From positions 1 to 11,121 of the forward strand of contig DATDAQ010000107.1 in assembly GCA_036525295.1 (NCBI GenBank): DNA of 11,121 nt, given 5' to 3'. Under the pieces are notes generated by a model. That model was not told the origin of the DNA and did not search any database. It saw nothing but the letters and a program-made list of their open reading frames with translations. This stretch comes from VRUE01 sp036525295. GTDB lineage: Bacteria > Actinomycetota > Thermoleophilia > Solirubrobacterales > 70-9. The stretch's first letter is position 1; each line of letters starts with the position of its first letter. The position numbers were made by a program, and so were the translations under genes. Below are positions 5,813 through 11,121 of this stretch, piece after piece.

Positions 5813-6989
5813 GCTGGCCGAGCGCACCGAGGTGATGACGGTCAACATCGGGCCGCACCACCCGGCCACGCACGGCGTACTGCGGCTCGTCGTCGACCTC
5901 GAAGGCGAGGTCGTCCGCGATCTCAAGCCGGTCATCGGCTACGTCCACACCGGGATCGAAAAGTCCTGCGAGGACAAGAGCTACTGGAAGGTCATCCCCT
6001 TCGTCGAGCGGATGGACTACGTCTCCTACTTCTTCCAGATGGAGGCCTTCTGCGGTGCGGTCGAGCGCATGATCGAGCTCGAGATCCCGCCGCGGGCCAA
6101 GTACCTGCGGACGATCTTCCTCGAGCTCAACCGGATCCACTCCCACCTGGTCTGGCTGGGGACGACGGCGCTCGACCTCGGCGCGATCTCGATGCTCTGG
6201 TACTGCTTCCGCGAGCGCGAGCGCATCCTCGACCTCTTCGAGATGGCGACGGGACAGCGGATGCACACGCGCTACTTCCAGGTCGGCGGCGTGATCGAGG
6301 ACATCCCGCTCGGCTTCGAGGCAAAGCTGCGCGAGTTCATCGCCGACATGCCGGTCCGGGTGGGCCAGTACCAGGCGCTGCTCGACCGCAACGAGGTCTT
6401 CCTCTCGCGGACCAAGGGCACCGGGATCGTCTCGCGCGAGCGGCTGCTCGAGCTCGGCGTGACCGGGCCGCTGCTGCGTGCCGCCGGCGAGCCCTGGGAC
6501 CTGCGCAAGGCCTTCGACTACCTCGCCTACCCGGAGATGGACTTCAAGATCCCGGTCGGGACCGTCGGCGACAACTACGACCGCTACCGGGTGAGGGTGG
6601 CGGAGATGGTCGAGTCGACGCGGATCGTCGAGCAGGCGCTCGACGCCCTCCCCGAGGGCCCCTTCATCGCCGACGACCGCAAGTACGTACTGCCGCCGCG
6701 CTCGGAGCTCTCGACCTCGATGGAGTCGCTGATCCACCACTTCAAGCTGGTAACAGAGGGGTACCGGGTGGGGCCCGGCGAGCTGTATTACGCGATCGAG
6801 TCGCCGCGCGGGGAGCTGGGGTGCTTCGTGCTGGCGGATGGGTCGGCTAAGCCGGCTCGGGTGCACTTCAGGGATCCGTCGTTTGTGAACTTGCAGGCGT
6901 TTAAGGACATGTCGGTGGGGAGCTATATCGCGGACATGATCTGCAGCCTGGGGATGCTGGACCCGATTCTGGGGGGGGTGGATCGGTGA
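5805..6989 (+). CDS. nuoD: NADH-quinone oxidoreductase subunit D (49 kDa)
   Basis: NuoD forms most of the quinone-binding cavity together with NuoB. The 394-residue length is typical. GPHHPATHGVLRL at 16-28 supplies the quinone-site His, and Tyr72 in ERMDYVSYF is the likely partner Tyr. Other family blocks are IGYVHTGIEK, FLELNRIHSHL and the conserved ending DMSVGSYIADM...LDPILGGVDR. The last 75 or so codons shift to G- or T-ending codons, unlike the C-ending first part, and the penultimate codons include a run of eight G (6971-6978). The start ATG overlaps the nuoC stop by 8 nt. The stop codon is the edge of a large nested palindrome that separates it from nuoE. Confidence 0.96.
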   Translation: MAELAERTEVMTVNIGPHHPATHGVLRLVVDLEGEVVRDLKPVIGYVHTGIEKSCEDKSYWKVIPFVERMDYVSYFFQMEAFCGAVERMIELEIPPRAKYLRTIFLELNRIHSHLVWLGTTALDLGAISMLWYCFRERERILDLFEMATGQRMHTRYFQVGGVIEDIPLGFEAKLREFIADMPVRVGQYQALLDRNEVFLSRTKGTGIVSRERLLELGVTGPLLRAAGEPWDLRKAFDYLAYPEMDFKIPVGTVGDNYDRYRVRVAEMVESTRIVEQALDALPEGPFIADDRKYVLPPRSELSTSMESLIHHFKLVTEGYRVGPGELYYAIESPRGELGCFVLADGSAKPARVHFRDPSFVNLQAFKDMSVGSYIADMICSLGMLDPILGGVDR

Positions 6990-7082
6990 GGGGGACGGGG
7001 GGCCTCCCCGCCGTCCAATTGCCGGTCCAGTTGGACCGGCAATTTGAGTATCCGCCCGTCGGGGAGGCCCCCCGTCCCCCTC
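6988..7082. repeat. Large nested palindrome in the nuoD-nuoE gap
   Basis: Outer arms 6988-7010 and 7060-7082 are perfectly complementary over 23 bp, reading GAGGGGGACGGG at the outside and beginning within the nuoD stop codon. Inside them is a second, independent inverted repeat: AATTGCCGGTCC (7017-7028) and GGACCGGCAATT (7033-7044). The element fills almost all of the only sizeable gap in the operon and ends 12 nt before nuoE. In RNA it could stall or process the transcript and set different levels of the A-D and E-G segments. Its structure also fits a palindrome inserted into another palindrome. No T-run follows, so full termination is unlikely. Confidence 0.85.
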
Positions 7083-7094
7083 TTCGGAGCCGTC

Positions 7095-7691
7095 ATGTCT
7101 GATCTGCCGATTGACATCGCGCTGACCGAGGGGCGGATTCCGGATCGCACGCCGGAGGGGGTTCCGGAGCTGCATGAGGTCGATTGCCCGGAGGAGCTGC
7201 GGGAGCGGATTGAGGAGCTGATGGGGCGGTATCCGGATCGGAAGTCGGCTTCGATCCCGGCGCTCTGGGCTGTGCAGCGGCTTTATGGCTGGTGCACGCC
7301 GGAGGGGATTCGGCAGGCTGCTGCGGTTATGCGGGTTACGCCGGCTTATTTGGAGTCGGTGGCGAGCTTCTACGACCTGCTGCACACGGATCCGGTTGGG
7401 ACTCACAAGGTTGCTGTGTGCACCAACATCTCGTGCTGGATGCGAGGCGGGGACGAGTTGCTCGACGCGTTCAGGGACGCCGCTGGTGAGGACCCCGACT
7501 TCTTTGTCACCGGGTTCGAGTGCCTGGGGGCCTGCGACATCGCGCCTATGGCCTCGATCGACGAGCGCTACTTCGGGCCGCTGGAGGCGGTCGAGGCGGG
7601 GACCGCTATCGAGCAGCTGCGCGCGGGCGCCGACGTTCTGCCCGAGAAGGCGCTGGAGAAGCGGCCGCTGCCGGGAGGGCCCGATGCCTGA
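7095..7691 (+). CDS. nuoE: NADH-quinone oxidoreductase subunit E (24 kDa)
   Basis: NuoE holds the [2Fe-2S] cluster N1a, off the main electron path in the NADH module. The 198-residue product has the thioredoxin-like ligand set Cys109, Cys114, Cys143 and Cys147 (CTNISC and CLGAC), and the N-terminal helical part with PALWAVQRLYGW and VASFYDLLHTDPVG. The ATG at 7095 is preferred; a TTG at 7044 in frame lies inside the nested palindrome and would add unconserved residues. The first 100 or so codons are unusual for this genome: in the first 50, I count 6 ending in C, 11 in T and 33 in G, against 19, 2 and 26 (plus 3 A) in nuoF. The stop overlaps the nuoF start by 8 nt. Confidence 0.95.
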   Translation: MSDLPIDIALTEGRIPDRTPEGVPELHEVDCPEELRERIEELMGRYPDRKSASIPALWAVQRLYGWCTPEGIRQAAAVMRVTPAYLESVASFYDLLHTDPVGTHKVAVCTNISCWMRGGDELLDAFRDAAGEDPDFFVTGFECLGACDIAPMASIDERYFGPLEAVEAGTAIEQLRAGADVLPEKALEKRPLPGGPDA

Positions 7692-8955
7692 GACGCGGAT
7701 GCTCTTGAAGAACGCCGAAGACCCGGCGCTGCGCACGCTCGCCGGCTACAAGGGTTACGGCGGCTACGCGACACTGGAGAAGGCCTACCGCGAGCTGGAG
7801 GCCGACGAGGTGCTGAAGGAGCTCGAAGAGTCGGGGCTGCGCGGCCGCGGCGGAGCCGGCTTCTCGATGGGCAAAAAGGCGAGCTTCCTCCCCCGCGGCG
7901 GGGGCGTCGACAAGTACCTCTGCTGCAACGCCGATGAGTCCGAGCCCGGCGCCTTCAAGGACCGCGAGCTGATGCAGCGCAACCCGCACCAGCTGATCGA
8001 GGGGATAGCGATCGCCTCGCTGGCGGCCGGCATCGGCCACGCCTTCATCTTCATCCGCGGCGAGTACGACTCGCAGGCCGACGTCCTCGACACCGCGGTC
8101 GCCGAAGCCTACGAGGCGGGCTACCTGGGCAAGGACATACTCGGCACTCGGCGCGACCTCGAGCTGGTCGTTCACCGCGGCGCCGGCGCCTACATCTGCG
8201 GCGAGGAGACGGCGTTGCTCGACGCGCTCGAGGGCAAGCGCGGCAACCCGCGGTTGAAGCCGCCGTTCCCGGCGGTGCAGGGCCTCTACGGCGGGCCGAC
8301 GCTGATCAACAACGTCGAGACGCTCTCCAACGTGCCGGGCATCGTCGCCAACGGCGCCGAGTGGTTCCGCGGCTTCGGCACCGAGCAGTCGCCGGGAACC
8401 AAGGTCGTCTCGATCTCCGGCTGCGTACAGCGACCGGGCAACTACGAGGTAGAGCTGGGCATCCCGACGCGCGAGCTGATCATGGGCTTGGCCGGCGGAC
8501 CGGCGGAGGGACGCGAGGTGAAGGCCTTCTACCCGGGCGGCTCGTCCTCCCCCGTCCTCACCGCCGAGGAGGGCCTCGATCTCCCCTACAGCTTCGAGGC
8601 GATGGCCGAGGCGGGCTCGATGCTCGGCTCGGGCTCGATCATCGTCGCCGACGACAGCGTCTCGATCCCGCACATGGCCCTGCGCACGGCGCGCTTCTAC
8701 CACCACGAGTCCTGCGGCAAGTGCACCCCCTGCCGCGAGGGGACCAACTGGACGGTGAAGATGCTGGAAAGGGTCGTGCGCGGGGAGGCGACGCCGATGG
8801 ACCTCGACATCGTCGCCTCGGTGCAGGAGAACATCATCGGCCACTGCCTCTGCGTGCTCGGCGACTCGATGGCGATGCCGGTCGGGGCGATGGTGCGCAA
8901 GTTCCGCGGCGAGTTCGAGGCTGTCATCGCCGAGAACCAGGCGGTGGCGGCATGA
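7684..8955 (+). CDS. nuoF: NADH-quinone oxidoreductase subunit F (51 kDa)
   Basis: NuoF oxidises NADH: it binds NADH, FMN and the [4Fe-4S] cluster N3. The 423-residue length is normal. GRGGAGF at 54-60 and CNADESEPGAFKDR from about 81 are FMN/NADH-site motifs, and GAGAYICGEETAL is at 166-178. The cluster ligands are Cys344, Cys347 and Cys350 (SCGKCTPCREG), with Cys390 (or Cys388) in the HCLCVLGD segment. The frame is open upstream inside nuoE, but ATG 7684, overlapping the nuoE stop by 8 nt, gives the standard N-terminus. Codons return to the C-ending preference typical of the genome. The stop overlaps the nuoG ATG by 4 nt (ATGA). Confidence 0.97.
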   Translation: MPETRMLLKNAEDPALRTLAGYKGYGGYATLEKAYRELEADEVLKELEESGLRGRGGAGFSMGKKASFLPRGGGVDKYLCCNADESEPGAFKDRELMQRNPHQLIEGIAIASLAAGIGHAFIFIRGEYDSQADVLDTAVAEAYEAGYLGKDILGTRRDLELVVHRGAGAYICGEETALLDALEGKRGNPRLKPPFPAVQGLYGGPTLINNVETLSNVPGIVANGAEWFRGFGTEQSPGTKVVSISGCVQRPGNYEVELGIPTRELIMGLAGGPAEGREVKAFYPGGSSSPVLTAEEGLDLPYSFEAMAEAGSMLGSGSIIVADDSVSIPHMALRTARFYHHESCGKCTPCREGTNWTVKMLERVVRGEATPMDLDIVASVQENIIGHCLCVLGDSMAMPVGAMVRKFRGEFEAVIAENQAVAA

Positions 8956-11121
8956 GCGACAAGCAGATCACCCTCATCATCGACGGCCGCGAGGTAACCG
9001 CGACCGAGGGAGAGATGCTGCACGACGCCGCCAAGCGGGGCGACGTCGAGATCCCGGTCTTCTGCTATGAGCCGAAGCTGGGCGAGCCGGTCGGCGCCTG
9101 CCGCATGTGCCTGGTCGAGGTCGAGGGGATCCCGAAGCTGCAGACCTCCTGCTCGACCCCGGTCCGCGACGGCATGGTCGTCCACACCCGTACCGACCAG
9201 GTCAAGCACGCGCAGAGCGCCGTGGTGGAGTTCCTGCTCGTCAATCACCCGCTCGACTGCCCCGTCTGCGACAAAGGCGGCGAGTGCCCGCTGCAGGACA
9301 TCTCGATGGGCTGGGGGCCCGGCAAGAGCCGGATGATCGACCAGAAGCGCCACTTCCAGAAGCCGATCGAGCTCTCGCCGCTGGTCGCTATCGACCGCGA
9401 GCGCTGCATCCTCTGCTACCGCTGCGTGCGCTTCAGCCAGGAGGTCGCCGAGGACGAGCAGCTGCAGTTGCTGGAGCGGGGAGACCGCACCTTCGTCGGC
9501 ACCTTCGACGACCGTCCCTACGTGGCGCCCTTCCACGGCAACATCACCGACCTCTGCCCGGTCGGGGCGCTGACCAGCTACACCTACCGCTTCCGCGCCC
9601 GCCCCTGGGACATCGAGCAGGCCGGCTCGGTCTGCACGCTCTGCCCGAGCCAGTGCAACGTCAGCTTCACCGTCCGCGACGAGCAGGTGAAGAGGGTGAT
9701 CGCCCGCGACAACCCCGACGTCGACGACGGCTGGCTCTGCGACCGCGGCCGCTACGGCTTCGAGATGTTCGGAGCCGAGGAGCGCGTGCGCGGGCCGCGC
9801 CTGCGCAGCGGCGCCGAGGCGAGCTGGGAGCAGGCGATCGCCAAGGCCGCCGAGGCCCTGAAGGCCGGTGGCCCCCAGACCGCCGCGATCGTCGGCGACG
9901 CCTCCAACGAGGAGGGCTACCTGGTCCAGCGCCTCCTGCGCGAGGCCCTCGGCTCCCCGCATGTCGACTCGCGTTCCGCGCGGGGCCCGGGCCGCGAGGC
10001 GCTGGTCCGCCTCGCCCAGCCGGAGATCTCGGCCAAGGTCAGCGACATCGACGAGGCCGACGCGATCCTCCTCGTCGGCACCGACCCCCTGCACAGCTCC
10101 CCGATCCTCGACCTGCGCATCCGCAAGGCGATCCGCCGCAACGGCGCAAAACTGGCGGTTGCGACGGAGGCCCCGACGACCCTTGACGGCGGTGCCACCG
10201 CGGTCGCTCGCTACGCCCCCGGCGGCGCCGGCTCCTTCCTAGCGGATCTCACCGCCGTCCTCCGGGCCGACGGGACTCAAAGCGGAGATATAGATCGCTT
10301 TGAGACCCATCGGCGGGAGGTTGCGGAGATGCTGCAGGTGGCCGAGAGCGTCGTGGTGATCTGGGGCGACCGCATCGCCCGTGAGGGCGAGGGCGCCGTC
10401 ACCGCCCTGCTCGACGTCGCTGCCGCTCTCGACCTCGCGGGCAAGGAGGGCACCGGCCTCCTTGAAATACCGGAGCTGGCAAATGCCCGCGGGCTGCGGG
10501 AGGCCGGCTGCCTCCCCGACGCCGGCCCCGGTCTGACCGACACGAGTGACGGATTTTCCATGTCAGACATGGAAAATCGGCGTCTCGTCGGGATGGGGAC
10601 CGAGGAGATCCGCGCTGCCCTTGAGTCCCGCGAGCTGAAGACCCTCCTCCTCTTCGGCGTCGATCCCCTCCGCGACTTCCCCGACACCCAAGCATGGAAG
10701 AACGCCCTTGCCAAAGCCGACCACATCGTCTGCTTCTCGACCTTCGAGAACGCCACCACCGCGATGGCAGACGTCGTCTTCCCGCTCGAGACCCACGCCG
10801 AGAAAGACGGCACCGTCACCCACCCCGACGGCCGCCTCCAGCGCGTGCGACCGAGTGCCTCCCGCCCCGGTGACATCCGTCCCAACTGGGGCGTCCTGGC
10901 GGAGTTGTCTCTTGCACTCGGGCATGACACGGGCATCGCTTCCCAGCCCTCGGCCTTCGCAGCTCTCGCCGAAGCTGTCCCGTTCTACGCCGGCATCACC
11001 GACGCCGACATCGGTGGCCGGGGAGTCCGCTGGCAGGAGACCCCCTCTGGCGCAAACGCACCCGAGCCGACGGAGGCGCCCGGGGTGGGGTCCCCAAAAC
11101 ACTCAAGCGAGGCTCCCGCCG
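8952..11121 (+). CDS. nuoG: NADH-quinone oxidoreductase subunit G (75 kDa), cut at right edge
   Basis: NuoG is the long iron-sulfur wire of the NADH module. The frame is open from the ATG overlapping the nuoF stop to the window end, 723 codons, so the C-terminus is missing. N1b [2Fe-2S]: Cys38, 50, 53 and 67. N5-type cluster with a His ligand: His99, Cys103, 106 and 112. N4: Cys152, 155, 158 and 202. A fourth [4Fe-4S] set typical of N7 is intact at Cys228, 231, 235 and 263, as in some bacteria but lost elsewhere. A molybdopterin-oxidoreductase-like domain follows from about 225, with GVDPLRDFP and the ending block AEKDGTVTHPDGRLQR. Three palindromic elements lie in frame at codons 441-453, 534-543 and 714-723, apparently in loops and a linker. 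No stop or frameshift interrupts the gene here. Confidence 0.95.
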   Translation, partial: MSDKQITLIIDGREVTATEGEMLHDAAKRGDVEIPVFCYEPKLGEPVGACRMCLVEVEGIPKLQTSCSTPVRDGMVVHTRTDQVKHAQSAVVEFLLVNHPLDCPVCDKGGECPLQDISMGWGPGKSRMIDQKRHFQKPIELSPLVAIDRERCILCYRCVRFSQEVAEDEQLQLLERGDRTFVGTFDDRPYVAPFHGNITDLCPVGALTSYTYRFRARPWDIEQAGSVCTLCPSQCNVSFTVRDEQVKRVIARDNPDVDDGWLCDRGRYGFEMFGAEERVRGPRLRSGAEASWEQAIAKAAEALKAGGPQTAAIVGDASNEEGYLVQRLLREALGSPHVDSRSARGPGREALVRLAQPEISAKVSDIDEADAILLVGTDPLHSSPILDLRIRKAIRRNGAKLAVATEAPTTLDGGATAVARYAPGGAGSFLADLTAVLRADGTQSGDIDRFETHRREVAEMLQVAESVVVIWGDRIAREGEGAVTALLDVAAALDLAGKEGTGLLEIPELANARGLREAGCLPDAGPGLTDTSDGFSMSDMENRRLVGMGTEEIRAALESRELKTLLLFGVDPLRDFPDTQAWKNALAKADHIVCFSTFENATTAMADVVFPLETHAEKDGTVTHPDGRLQRVRPSASRPGDIRPNWGVLAELSLALGHDTGIASQPSAFAALAEAVPFYAGITDADIGGRGVRWQETPSGANAPEPTEAPGVGSPKHSSEAPA
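10272..10308. repeat. Palindrome inside nuoG, first
   Basis: CTCAAAGCG (10276-10284) and CGCTTTGAG (10296-10304) pair perfectly around an 11-nt AT-rich loop. After one A-A mismatch, the outer GGG and CCC pair as well. It lies wholly within the coding frame, giving about GTQSGDIDRFET with no stop, and its AT-rich loop stands out from the surrounding codons. Confidence 0.7.
10552..10578. repeat. Palindrome inside nuoG, second
   Basis: GATTTTCCATGTC (10552-10564) and GACATGGAAAATC (10566-10578) are perfect 13-nt arms around a single A. The stretch is AT-rich in a GC-rich gene and is translated as GFSMSDMENR without a stop, between GPGLTDTSD and LVGMGTEEI, which looks like a surface loop. Confidence 0.8.
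11091..11121. repeat. Partial inverted copy of the left-edge palindromic element, in nuoG
   Basis: These 31 nt are the exact reverse complement of positions 20-50. The match stops sharply at 11090/11091 on the left, so only part of the element is present or the flank has changed; the right side is cut by the window. It is in the nuoG frame, coding SPKHSSEAPA, in a Pro/Ala/Glu-rich linker after GVRWQETP. Confidence 0.85.

Noticed and set aside
7044..7094. TTG 7044 as the nuoE start
   Set aside because: It lies inside the nested palindrome and adds a Pro/Arg-rich tail not expected in NuoE.
5784..7736. A 650-codon open frame on the minus strand
   Set aside because: It is antisense to nuoC-nuoE, which have clear Fe-S and quinone-site motifs. 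Its translation is low-complexity, rich in Arg, Asp, Leu and His, with no domain, as expected for a shadow of C- and G-ending codons.
8697..10094. A 465-codon open frame on the minus strand
   Set aside because: It is antisense to the end of nuoF and most of nuoG and has the composition of a shadow frame.
9107..10186. A plus-strand open frame of 359 codons within nuoG
   Set aside because: It is out of frame with nuoG, whose cysteine ligands are all intact; the product is Arg/Pro-rich and unlike any protein.
1..11121. CRISPR array, tRNA, rRNA, transposase or phage genes
   Set aside because: I saw no regularly spaced direct repeats, no cloverleaf or rRNA-like stretch, and no transposase or phage motifs. 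The repeats present are isolated palindromes.

Overview
The window looks like chromosomal DNA from a high-GC actinobacterium, most likely of the class Thermoleophilia (Solirubrobacterales-like). The reasons are the strong preference for G/C at third codon positions, a SpoIID/LytB-type cell-wall protein, a secreted eight-cysteine protein of a kind I recall as abundant in that group, and a classical nuo operon. The assignment is inference; no marker RNA gene is present.

Layout. The left edge (1-241) is dominated by palindromes and may hold the start of a minus-strand ORF that runs off the window. Next is a minus-strand SpoIID-domain gene (242-1339). It is divergent from a compositionally foreign, TTA-rich secreted protein gene (1569-2201). 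A hairpin separates that gene from a convergent four-helix membrane protein gene (2277-2702, minus). A VOC/glyoxalase-fold gene (2747-3133) and a DUF4383-like membrane protein gene (3172-3615) follow on the plus strand. A perfect 18-bp-arm palindrome then separates the latter from a convergent four-helix membrane protein gene (3667-4101, minus), which is divergent from the nuo operon.

The rest is the respiratory complex I operon in canonical order: nuoA (4262), nuoB, nuoC, nuoD, nuoE, nuoF and nuoG. NuoG is cut by the right edge. The genes are tightly coupled, with three identical-style 8-nt overlaps and one 4-nt overlap. The only gap is nuoD-nuoE, which is filled by a large nested palindrome. 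NuoA is a membrane-arm subunit. NuoB, C and D make the quinone-reducing connecting module. NuoE, F and G make the NADH-oxidising module, and all expected Fe-S ligands are visible in B, E, F and G.

The most unusual signal is the set of long, near-perfect palindromes with different stems. At least three lie inside nuoG in frame, without stops. One of these is an exact 31-nt inverted copy of the palindrome at the left edge. This suggests a family of palindromic elements that insert between and also within protein-coding genes.
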